Source: an uncultured Burkholderiales bacterium
GTDB lineage: Bacteria > Pseudomonadota > Gammaproteobacteria > Burkholderiales > Burkholderiaceae_C
Length of the DNA stretch: 12,110 nucleotides
Assembly: GCA_903926695.1 (NCBI GenBank)
Contig: CAIYKK010000474.1
Location: forward strand, 1-12,110
Direction: 5' to 3'
Part shown: positions 6,109 to 12,110 of the stretch, piece by piece
Layout of the letters: the number at the start of each line of letters is the position of its first letter
Numbering within the stretch: position 1 is the first letter of the stretch
Translations under genes and position numbers: made by a program
Notes under the pieces: generated by a model
Database searches by the model: none
Seen by the model: only the letters and a program-made list of their open reading frames with translations
Told to the model about the DNA's origin: nothing

Positions 6109-7035
6109 ATGCTGCCCGCCTACATCACCCATCCCGATTGCGCCCGCCACGAAATGGGCGCAGACCACCCCGAATGCCCCGAGCGGCTCGGTGCCATCAA
6201 CGACATGTTGCTGGTCAAAGGCCTGCTCGACTACATGGTGCCCTACGACGCGCCGCTGGCCACGCGCGAGCAGCTCGCCCATGCGCATTGTTCGCTCTAC
6301 GTCAGCGAGCTGATGGAGGCTTCGCCCACCGAGGGCTACCACCGCGTCGATCCCGACACCGAAATGAACCCGTTCACCGTCAGGGCCGCCCTGCGCGCCG
6401 CCGGTGCCGCCGTGCAGGCGACCGATCTGGTCATCTCCGGCGAAGCGCCCAGCGCTTTTTGCTGCGTCCGCCCGCCCGGACACCACGCCGAGCGCGGCGC
6501 AGCGATGGGCTTTTGCTTTTTCAACAACGTGGCCGTCGGCATTCGCCACGCCCTGACCGTGCATGGCCTTGAGCGCGTCGTGCTGATCGACTTTGACGTA
6601 CACCACGGCAACGGCAGCGAAGACATTTTTCGCGGCGACGAGCGCGTGCTGATGTGCTCGATTTTTGAAGAGGGCATTTACCCCTTCACCGGCGAGAACG
6701 CCACCGGCCCCAACATGGTCAACATCGGCCTGCCCTCGCGCTCGGGCAGCGACATGTTCCGCGACGCCGTTCGCACGCACTGGCTGCCCGCGCTGGACGC
6801 TTTCAAGCCCCAGCTGATCTACATTTCCGCCGGTTTTGACGGCCACCGCGAAGACGACATGGGCAACCTCGGGCTGGTCGAAGCCGACTACGAATGGGTC
6901 ACCCGCCAGCTCATGAACGTGGCCGAGCGCCACTGCAAGGGCCGCATTATTTCCTGCCTCGAAGGCGGCTACGTGCTCAGTCCGCTGGCACGCAGCGTCG
7001 CCGCCCACGTCAAGGTGCTTATCGGCGCCGACTGA
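6109..7035 (+). CDS. Histone-deacetylase-superfamily (AcuC/HDAC-like) amidohydrolase
   Basis: This 308-residue zinc deacetylase of the arginase/deacetylase fold is of normal length for bacterial members. Visible motifs in order are HPECPERL (20-27), RPPGHHAE (121-128, His125/His126 of the charge relay), DFDVHHGNG (161-169, zinc ligands Asp163 and His165), SAGFDGH (240-246, third zinc ligand Asp244) and LEGGYVL (284-290). The last supplies the transition-state tyrosine, Tyr288, which is lost in some inactive relatives. All catalytic residues are therefore present. Bacterial members deacetylate acyl-lysine proteins such as acetyl-CoA synthetase (AcuC) or small acetyl-polyamines; the exact substrate cannot be read here. 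The ATG at 6109 has GAGGAG at 6092-6097. The next gene, a Pat-like acetyltransferase, begins 7 bp after the stop, which favours protein lysine deacetylation. Confidence 0.88.
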   Translation: MLPAYITHPDCARHEMGADHPECPERLGAINDMLLVKGLLDYMVPYDAPLATREQLAHAHCSLYVSELMEASPTEGYHRVDPDTEMNPFTVRAALRAAGAAVQATDLVISGEAPSAFCCVRPPGHHAERGAAMGFCFFNNVAVGIRHALTVHGLERVVLIDFDVHHGNGSEDIFRGDERVLMCSIFEEGIYPFTGENATGPNMVNIGLPSRSGSDMFRDAVRTHWLPALDAFKPQLIYISAGFDGHREDDMGNLGLVEADYEWVTRQLMNVAERHCKGRIISCLEGGYVLSPLARSVAAHVKVLIGAD

Positions 7036-7042
7036 AAGATTT

Positions 7043-9736
7043 ATGGATAAACACTACCTCACCCCCCTCTTCGCCCCCGCCTCCATCGTCGTTTTTGCCG
7101 GTCAGGCCGACGACCCGGACAGCCTGACGCAGCGCGCCAAGGTGCTGCACGAAGCCCTGGGCGCGCAGCCCTACACCGGCAAAATCCAGTTTCTGGACAT
7201 CACCACCAGCGGCACGCTGGCCGACCTGTCCCACACCGGGGCCGATTTGGCCATCATCGCCCTGCCGCCCAAAGACGTGGCGGCGGCGCTGGAAATTGCC
7301 GGGCGCATTGCCTGCAAGTCGGCGCTGGTCATGTCCAGCGGCATCACGGGTGAAGGCGCCGCAGAGCTGAAAAAAATCGCCCGGCGCGAGGGCGTGTTTC
7401 TGCTCGGCCCGAACTGCCTGGGCCTGCAGCGGCCCCAGCTCAAGCTCAACGCCAGCGCGGCTGGCCCGCTGGCGCGCGTCGGCCCGCTGGCGCTGGTGTC
7501 GCAGTCCGGGGCGCTGACCTCGTCCATCCTCGACTGGGCCAGCAAGAACGGAGTAGGGTTTTCGTCCGTGGTTTCGCTCGGAGCCAACACCTCGGTGGAT
7601 ATTTCCGAAGTGCTGGATTTTCTGGCCAATGACCGCCAGACGCAAAGCATCGTTGTCTATCTCGAAGGCATTTCCAGCGCCCGCCGTTTCATGAGCGCGC
7701 TGCGCTCGGCGGCCAATGCCAAGCCGGTGGTGGTGCTCAAGGCCGGGCGCAAACCCGCTGGCAACAAGGCCGCGCAGACCCACAGCGGCGCCATCGTCGG
7801 CAGCGACGACGCCTTTGACGCCGCCCTGCGCCGCGCCGGTGCCGTGCGGGTGCGTACCTTTGTCGAGCTGTTTTCAGCCGCCAAATGCCTGGCCTCGCGC
7901 TACCGCCCCGTCGGCAAACGCCTCGCCATCGTCACCAACGGCGGCGGCCCCGGCGTGCTCGCTGCCGACTGGGTCAACGACATTTCCCTGCAATTGGGCC
8001 GACTCTCCGCCGACTCCATCAAGGCGCTCAAGCCGCTGGTGCCCGCGCTGGCCTCGCTGACCGACCTGATCGACCTGTCCGAAGACGCCACGCCCGCGCA
8101 TTACAAAGCCGCCATTGAAGCCGCCGGCCACGACCGCGACATCGACGGCGTGCTGGCGATTTATTCGCCCAAGGCCGGTGCCGATGCCGCCGAAGTCGCG
8201 CAGGCGCTGGGCGAGGTCAAGCGCGCCATGGGCAAGCCGCTGCTGTCGTGCTGGATGGGCGAAGCCTCGGTTGGCGTGGCGCGCCAGATGCTCAGCGACT
8301 CGGCCATTCCCACCTTCCGCACGCCCGAGGCGGCGGTCGGCGCGTTTGGCAATATCGCTTCGTTTTACCAAAACCAGCAATTGCTGCAACAAACGCCGCC
8401 GCCGCTCTCGACGCTGGCCAAGCCCGACATCGAAGGCGCACGCCTCATCATCGAAAACGTGCTCGCCGAGCGGCGCAAGGTGCTGACCGAAATGGAATCG
8501 AAAACGCTGCTGTCGGCGTTTCACATTCCCGTGACGCAGACGATTTTGGCGCGCAGCGCCAACGAGGCGATGATGATCGCCACACAACTGGGTTTCCCGG
8601 TGGCGCTGAAAATCGACTCGCCCGACATCAGCCACAAGTCCGATGTGGAAGGCGTGGCGCTCAACATCATCAATGCCATCGGCGTGCGCGACACCTTCAC
8701 GCAAATGATGCAGACGGTTTCGCGCCTGCAGCCGCAAGCGCGTATCAACGGCGTGACGGTGCAGACGATGGCGCGGGCTAGGCGCGGGCGCGAAGTGTGC
8801 GTCGGCCTGGTGACTGACGACCCGTTCGGCCCGGTGATTGCGTTTGGCGCGGGCGGCACCATGATCGAGCTGATCGACGACCGGGCGATGGAACTGCCCC
8901 CGCTGAATCAATTTCTGGCGCGCCGCCTGATCGAGCGCTCGCGTGTGGCCGAAACGCTGGGCGACTGGCGCGGTGCCAGCGCGGTGAACATGGACGCGCT
9001 TGAACAGGTGCTGCTGCGCGTGTCGGAAATGGTTTGCGAGCTGCCCCAGCTGCGCGAGATGGATATCAACCCCATCATCGTCGATGAGTCCGGCGCGGTG
9101 GCGGTCGATGCGCGCATCGTGATCGACCATGCGCCCCAGGCCGTCAGCGGGCGGGCCAACACCTACAACCACCTGTCCATCCTGCCCTACCCGGCGCGCT
9201 ACGAACAGGTCTGGCCGCTGCGCGGCGGCGGCGAATACACCGTGCGCCCCATCCACCCCGACGACGCGAACATGCTGCAGGAGATGATGACGCACCTCTC
9301 GCCCGAGAGCCGGTATTTTCGCTTTGTCTCGTCCATCGTCGAGCTGCCGCCCGCGATGCTGGCGCGCTTCACGCTGATCGACTACGACCGCGAAATGGCG
9401 CTGGTGGCGGTGTACAAGGAGCGCCGTCCTGGCGTGAACGGCGAAGCGCCGAAAACCGTCGAGCGCATCGTGGGCGTGTCGCGCTACATCACCAACCCGG
9501 ACCAGTCGAGCTGCGAGTTTGCGCTGGTGGTGTCTGATGATTTCAGCGGCAAGGGCTTGGGCTCGCGCCTGATGCTCAGCATCATGGACGTGGCGCGTGA
9601 CAAGGGCCTGTCCGAGATCGAAGGCCTGGTGCTGGCGCAAAACCCCGGCATGCTCAAGCTGATGAAAAGCCTGGGCTACGCCATCAAGTCCTTCCCCGAA
9701 GACCCGGACTTCAAGCTGGCGACGCATACTTTGTAA
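7043..9736 (+). CDS. Pat-like protein: NDP-forming acyl-CoA ligase fused to GNAT acetyltransferase
   Basis: The product is 897 residues. Domains in order: CoA-binding Rossmann domain (about 6-135, including GPNCLGLQ 122-129), two succinyl-CoA-ligase-like domains (about 145-290 and 292-445), an ATP-grasp domain (about 475-695, with ALKIDSPDISHKSDVEGV and DINPIIV), and a C-terminal GNAT domain (about 732-890). The acetyl-CoA pyrophosphate loop is SGKGLGSRL (835-843), and Glu825 in CEFALVV is the likely general base. This order and size match the protein lysine acetyltransferase Pat/YfiQ, which acetylates and inactivates acetyl-CoA synthetase. His247 in THSGAIVG occupies the phosphohistidine position of true ADP-forming ligases, so the ligase half may keep catalytic capacity. 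The ATG at 7043 follows the deacetylase stop by 7 bp. A strong terminator follows the gene. Confidence 0.88.
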   Translation: MDKHYLTPLFAPASIVVFAGQADDPDSLTQRAKVLHEALGAQPYTGKIQFLDITTSGTLADLSHTGADLAIIALPPKDVAAALEIAGRIACKSALVMSSGITGEGAAELKKIARREGVFLLGPNCLGLQRPQLKLNASAAGPLARVGPLALVSQSGALTSSILDWASKNGVGFSSVVSLGANTSVDISEVLDFLANDRQTQSIVVYLEGISSARRFMSALRSAANAKPVVVLKAGRKPAGNKAAQTHSGAIVGSDDAFDAALRRAGAVRVRTFVELFSAAKCLASRYRPVGKRLAIVTNGGGPGVLAADWVNDISLQLGRLSADSIKALKPLVPALASLTDLIDLSEDATPAHYKAAIEAAGHDRDIDGVLAIYSPKAGADAAEVAQALGEVKRAMGKPLLSCWMGEASVGVARQMLSDSAIPTFRTPEAAVGAFGNIASFYQNQQLLQQTPPPLSTLAKPDIEGARLIIENVLAERRKVLTEMESKTLLSAFHIPVTQTILARSANEAMMIATQLGFPVALKIDSPDISHKSDVEGVALNIINAIGVRDTFTQMMQTVSRLQPQARINGVTVQTMARARRGREVCVGLVTDDPFGPVIAFGAGGTMIELIDDRAMELPPLNQFLARRLIERSRVAETLGDWRGASAVNMDALEQVLLRVSEMVCELPQLREMDINPIIVDESGAVAVDARIVIDHAPQAVSGRANTYNHLSILPYPARYEQVWPLRGGGEYTVRPIHPDDANMLQEMMTHLSPESRYFRFVSSIVELPPAMLARFTLIDYDREMALVAVYKERRPGVNGEAPKTVERIVGVSRYITNPDQSSCEFALVVSDDFSGKGLGSRLMLSIMDVARDKGLSEIEGLVLAQNPGMLKLMKSLGYAIKSFPEDPDFKLATHTL

Positions 9737-9752
9737 AGCATCGCCGCAAAGT

Positions 9753-9796
9753 AAAGACACGAATGGGCTGCCTGACGGGCAGCCCATTGTCTTTTT
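9753..9796 (+). terminator. Rho-independent terminator of the deacetylase-Pat unit
   Basis: There is a perfect 11-bp stem, AATGGGCTGCC (9762-9772) with GGCAGCCCATT (9778-9788), loop TGACG, followed by GTC and five T. An outer AAAGAC (9753-9758) pairs with GTCTTT (9789-9794) across a 3-base bulge. It lies 17 bp after the stop of the Pat-like gene. Confidence 0.9.
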
Positions 9797-9857
9797 GGCG
9801 GTCCTGCGAGAGGGCGAATTACCGCCATCGAACCCGCATTTTTCAAGAGGTTCCCGC

Positions 9858-10259
9858 ATGCAGACCCTGACCCGATTTGCCTTCGCTGTTTCGGACACCA
9901 TTGCATGGTTTGCGATTTTTTGTCTGGTTTTTCTGGGTATTCCCGTGACTTTCTTTTTGCCACTCTTCGAGCAGATGAATCAAGAAGAAGTGCGGTCTTT
10001 GGGAGATGTCGCGGCATTGGCTGGCGTGCAGCTTGCGCTGGTCGTGCTGCTTTACGCCACCGTGCGAAGGAAAGCCCCTGCGGTTGTGGCGCTCTGCCTG
10101 CTTCCGGCCTGGGTTTGGGACAAGGACGCTCCAGCGTTAAGCCTGTGGAGTTTTGCGCTTTGTATGGCGGTGTTCGCTCTGCCCTGCGGCTTGGCCTATT
10201 GCAGCTTGCGGCGCAAGGGAAAAGAAAGTCAGATCGATGCGGTTTTAAATCCGCCCTGA
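9858..10259 (+). CDS. Small four-helix membrane protein of unknown function
   Basis: I do not recognise the family. From the ATG at 9858, which has AAGAGG at 9845-9850, the product is 133 residues; an upstream in-frame start at 9795 would begin inside the preceding terminator and is rejected. Four hydrophobic segments are visible: about 10-36 (ending GIPVTFFLPLF), 51-69 (VAALAGVQLALVVLLYATV), 74-87 (APAVVALCLLPAWV) and 95-117. A basic segment (VRRKAP) lies after helix two and a Lys/Arg tail (RRKGKE) after helix four, which puts both on the cytoplasmic side. It has its own transcription unit, as it follows a strong terminator. Its stop codon directly abuts the stop of the convergent pepP. Being real is supported by the ribosome site and helix pattern, not by a family match. 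Confidence 0.65.
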   Translation: MQTLTRFAFAVSDTIAWFAIFCLVFLGIPVTFFLPLFEQMNQEEVRSLGDVAALAGVQLALVVLLYATVRRKAPAVVALCLLPAWVWDKDAPALSLWSFALCMAVFALPCGLAYCSLRRKGKESQIDAVLNPP

Positions 10260-11720
10260 CTATCGCATCAGCGCTTCAATCTCGCTTGACTTGACCGGCA
10301 CGCCGCGTGTCAGCAGCTCGCAGCCTTGGGCCGTCACCAGCGCGTCATCCTCAATGCGAATGCCGATGTCCCAGAACTTTTTCGGCACACCTTTGGCCGG
10401 GCGCACGTACAGGCCGGGCTCGACGGTCAGCACCATGCCGGGTTGCAGAATGCGCGAGGGTTTTTTCAGCAGCGGCTGGCCTTGGGCGTCTTTTTCGCCG
10501 CTGTCCTGCGGGGCGCTGCCGGGTTCGGTGTAGTCGCCGCAGTCGTGGACATCCATGCCCATCCAGTGGCCGGTGCGGTGCATGTAAAACTGTTTATAAA
10601 CGCCCGAGGCCAGCACGTCATCGACATTGCCGTGTTTGGTTTTGGCCAGCAGGCCGGTGTCAAGCATGCCTTCGATCAAGACGCGGGTGGCTGCGTCGTG
10701 CGGGTCGTTAAAACGCTGGCCGGGGCGCGTGACAGCAACCGCCGCTTCCTGCGAGGCCTGCACGATGTCGTACAGGATGCGCTGCGCCGGGCTGAATTTT
10801 CCGTCCGCCGGAAAGGTGCGGGTGATGTCGCTGGCGTAGCCGTCCAGCTCGCAGCCCGCATCAATCAGGCAGAGCTGGCCGGGATGCAATTCGGCGTTCC
10901 CGGCGCGGTAATGCAGCACGCAGGCGTTCGCGCCCGCCGCGACGATGCTGGTGTAGGCGGGAAACTGCGCGCCGTGGCGGCGGAATTCGTGCAGCAATTC
11001 GGCTTCGAGGTGGTATTCGCGCAGGCCATCTTTGACGCTGCCGGGGCCGGTTTTGCCAGCGCGCAGCATGGCGGCGGAGGTTTGCATGGCGCGCACATGG
11101 GCACCGGCGGAAATCTGCCCGGCGCGGCGCAGGATGGCGATTTCGTGCGCATCTTTGAACAGCCGCATTTCGTCGAGCAGGCGGCACAGGTCGTGCTGGC
11201 TGTGCGGGCATTCCACGCCTTGGCGGGCCTTGGCGCGCACCTTGTTCAGCCAGCCATCGACCTGCGTTTCCAGCCCCTTGTGGGTGGCGAATGGAAACCA
11301 CACGGCAGGCTGATTCGCCAGCAGCGCGGGCATTTGTTCGTCCAGCACATCGAGGCTGAACGCGGCATCCACGCCCAGCGCAGCGGGCGCGGCTTCGGGG
11401 CCGAGCCGGATGCCGTCCCAGATTTCTCGCTCCAAATCTTTGGGGCGGCAAAACAGCGTGCTTTGAATGGTGCCTTGCGCGGCTTTCCCGCGCTGGCCCG
11501 CTTTGCCGCTGGCTGAAATCACCAGCCACGCGCCCGGCTCGTCAAAGCCGGTCAGGTAATAAAAATAACTGTCGTGGCGGTAGGGGAAATCGGCGTCACG
11601 GTTGCGCACCAGTTCGGGCGCGGTCGGCAGCAGCGCCACGCCGCCGCCAGCGGCCTGCAAGGCGCGGCCAATGGCGGCGCGGCGTTTGGCGTAAACCGCC
11701 GAAGGATTTAAAAGCGTCAT
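10260..11720 (-). CDS. pepP: Xaa-Pro aminopeptidase (aminopeptidase P, M24B)
   Basis: The product is 486 residues. Residues 1-170 are the aminopeptidase P N-terminal domain (with FPYRHDSYFYYLTGFDEPGA), the rest the pita-bread metallopeptidase domain. The two-metal site is complete: Asp287 (LIDAG), Asp298 (SDITR), His385 (RTGHWMG), Glu434 (TVEPG) and Glu457 (IRIED), in the order and spacing of PepP. The enzyme removes an N-terminal residue preceding proline, in the cytoplasm, with Mn2+ in characterised homologues. An insertion at about 402-423 (between the histidine and first glutamate) makes it longer than the E. coli enzyme and is, as I recall, common in Burkholderiales. The start is the ATG at 11718-11720, with GAGG a few bases upstream; a farther TTG start at 11774 is not supported. 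It reads in the same direction as the MurU-like gene. Confidence 0.9.
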   Translation of the reverse strand: MTLLNPSAVYAKRRAAIGRALQAAGGGVALLPTAPELVRNRDADFPYRHDSYFYYLTGFDEPGAWLVISASGKAGQRGKAAQGTIQSTLFCRPKDLEREIWDGIRLGPEAAPAALGVDAAFSLDVLDEQMPALLANQPAVWFPFATHKGLETQVDGWLNKVRAKARQGVECPHSQHDLCRLLDEMRLFKDAHEIAILRRAGQISAGAHVRAMQTSAAMLRAGKTGPGSVKDGLREYHLEAELLHEFRRHGAQFPAYTSIVAAGANACVLHYRAGNAELHPGQLCLIDAGCELDGYASDITRTFPADGKFSPAQRILYDIVQASQEAAVAVTRPGQRFNDPHDAATRVLIEGMLDTGLLAKTKHGNVDDVLASGVYKQFYMHRTGHWMGMDVHDCGDYTEPGSAPQDSGEKDAQGQPLLKKPSRILQPGMVLTVEPGLYVRPAKGVPKKFWDIGIRIEDDALVTAQGCELLTRGVPVKSSEIEALMR

Positions 11721-11810
11721 GGAGCCTCGCGGGGATGGATTTTTGAAATTGTGTTGAAGACGGGCGCAAAGCAAGGAATTGGCCCGGTTTGCACTGGCGG
11801 CAGAACCTCA

Positions 11811-11818
11811 ATCGCTAC
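11811..11818. repeat. Left 8-bp direct repeat (target-site duplication) of the MITE-like element
   Basis: ATCGCTAC here is repeated exactly at 11921-11928, immediately outside the other terminal inverted repeat. Both copies are followed by GG, so the duplication could also be counted as 10 bp. Confidence 0.75.
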
Positions 11819-11920
11819 GGCTATGTCATCGTTAAGTATGGAAATTTCAGCTCTCACAGGGAAGAAAGTTTTGCCTCTCCATGAGAGGCCACAGTTTCCA
11901 CATTTAACGGCGACATAGCC
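11819..11920. mobile_element. MITE-like miniature inverted-repeat element, 102 bp
   Basis: The terminal inverted repeats are 26 bp (11819-11844 and 11895-11920), 22 of 26 matching, and begin GGCTATGTC. The four mismatches are all transitions. An inner perfect hairpin, GCCTCTC-CAT-GAGAGGC, lies at 11873-11889. Exact 8-bp direct repeats flank it, as expected from DDE-transposase mobilisation. No transposase is encoded. On the plus strand an open frame of 31 codons (11823-11918) runs almost end to end; on the minus strand one of 22 codons (11922-11854) begins at the right junction. Both are more likely by-products than genes. The parent element is unknown; IS1595-family elements make 8-bp duplications, but this is only a suggestion. 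Confidence 0.75.
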
Positions 11921-11928
11921 ATCGCTAC
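11921..11928. repeat. Right 8-bp direct repeat (target-site duplication) of the MITE-like element
   Basis: This ATCGCTAC is identical to 11811-11818. Read on the minus strand it contains the TAG stop codon (11925-11927) of the MurU-like gene, so the insertion fell just behind that stop and left the protein intact. Confidence 0.75.
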
Positions 11929-12110
11929 GGATTCTGGTTCAGTTCAGCCAGCCGCGTTGGTGTGCCGACATCGGTCCAGGCACCTTCGTAGAGTTCGGCG
12001 CTGATCTGGCGGCGGTCCATCCCGGCGCGCAGCAGCGGCGCGAGCGGCGCGGCCAGGCCGTTCGGATTGCCAAAGGGCAGCGCGTCAAACAGGGCGCGCC
12101 GGTACAGGCC
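11925..12110 (-). CDS. MurU-like sugar-phosphate nucleotidyltransferase, C-terminal part (5' end outside window)
   Basis: This frame is open to the window edge and encodes 61 C-terminal residues. GLYRRALFDALPFG, then a PLLRAG segment, and at the end YEGAWTDVGTPTRLAELN form the typical tail of the small NTP-transferase family. The WxDVGTPxRLxxLN ending is characteristic of MurU/RmlA/ManC-like uridylyl- and guanylyltransferases. MurU makes UDP-MurNAc from MurNAc-1-phosphate in peptidoglycan recycling; the alternative is another NDP-sugar synthase. The catalytic N-terminal GxGxRxxP loop lies outside, so the exact substrate cannot be decided. The gene is too short in this window to appear as a long open frame. 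Its stop codon falls in the direct repeat of the adjacent MITE-like insert, and pepP follows on the same strand. Confidence 0.75.
   Translation of the reverse strand, partial: GLYRRALFDALPFGNPNGLAAPLAPLLRAGMDRRQISAELYEGAWTDVGTPTRLAELNQNP

Larger units (their letters stand above)
11721..11924. other. Intergenic region between the MurU-like gene and pepP, mostly occupied by a MITE-like insert
   Basis: Of 204 bp, about 110 belong to the insert plus one direct-repeat copy; removing them leaves roughly 95 bp. The part next to pepP (11721-11810) shows no clear promoter or terminator. The two minus-strand genes may thus once have been co-transcribed. Confidence 0.5.

Noticed and set aside
7874..9901. 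675-codon open frame on the minus strand opposite the Pat-like gene
   Set aside because: It mirrors the codon structure of the GC-rich plus gene, is rich in His/Arg/Gln/Ala without any domain, and crosses the terminator. It is a shadow frame.
10326..11516. 396-codon plus frame opposite pepP
   Set aside because: It is antisense to a gene with all five metal ligands, has no domain features and no ribosome site. It is a shadow.
11721..11774. TTG-initiated extension of pepP
   Set aside because: The extra 18 residues do not resemble the aminopeptidase P N-terminus, and the ATG at 11718-11720 has GAGG in front.
11811..11930. CRISPR or retron-like array reading of the repeats
   Set aside because: There are only two direct-repeat copies, placed outside inverted repeats, with no reverse transcriptase or cas gene nearby. 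A target duplication fits better.

Overview
The window looks like chromosomal DNA of a betaproteobacterium, most likely family Comamonadaceae (Polaromonas, Rhodoferax or Acidovorax-like). This rests on the high GC content, the birA end followed by a SPOR protein, an aminopeptidase P with the long C-terminal insertion, and its pairing with a MurU-type nucleotidyltransferase. This is recognition by eye; no search was run.

Layout: 1-2275 holds ordinary plus-strand genes: the 3' end of birA, a membrane-anchored SPOR-domain protein overlapping it by 7 bp, an unrecognised conserved-looking protein and a membrane-tethered glutaredoxin. From 2276 to about 2980 is a more AT-rich patch with one gene, an Ivy-type periplasmic lysozyme inhibitor, probably acquired. 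An AI-2E/PerM-type permease (2984-4018) then converges with a TauE/SafE-type exporter (4075-4899, minus).

4919-5857 is a decayed IS200/IS605-superfamily (IS1341-like) unit, inserted about 20 bp 5' of the tauE start. Its tnpB has lost its N-terminus and a middle segment and is frameshifted, but the RuvC and zinc-ribbon half is well preserved. That half has Gly where the usual RuvC-II Glu sits, with a conserved-looking Glu 44 residues later. RE-type hairpins lie at both ends.

6109-9736 is a two-gene unit with a 7-bp gap: an HDAC-superfamily (AcuC-like) deacetylase and a Pat-like fusion of NDP-forming acyl-CoA ligase with a GNAT acetyltransferase. A strong intrinsic terminator follows. The pair is plausibly a protein-lysine acetylation and deacetylation module. 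A small four-helix membrane protein of unknown function follows (9858-10259). Its stop abuts the stop of the convergent pepP (10260-11720, minus).

Upstream of pepP is a 102-bp MITE-like element (11819-11920) with 26-bp imperfect terminal inverted repeats, flanked by 8-bp direct repeats. The right-hand direct repeat contains the stop codon of a MurU-like nucleotidyltransferase whose 3' end fills 11925-12110. I see no large undescribed defence or biosynthetic system. The best leads are the MITE, the acetylation/deacetylation operon and the tnpB relic with a rearranged active site.
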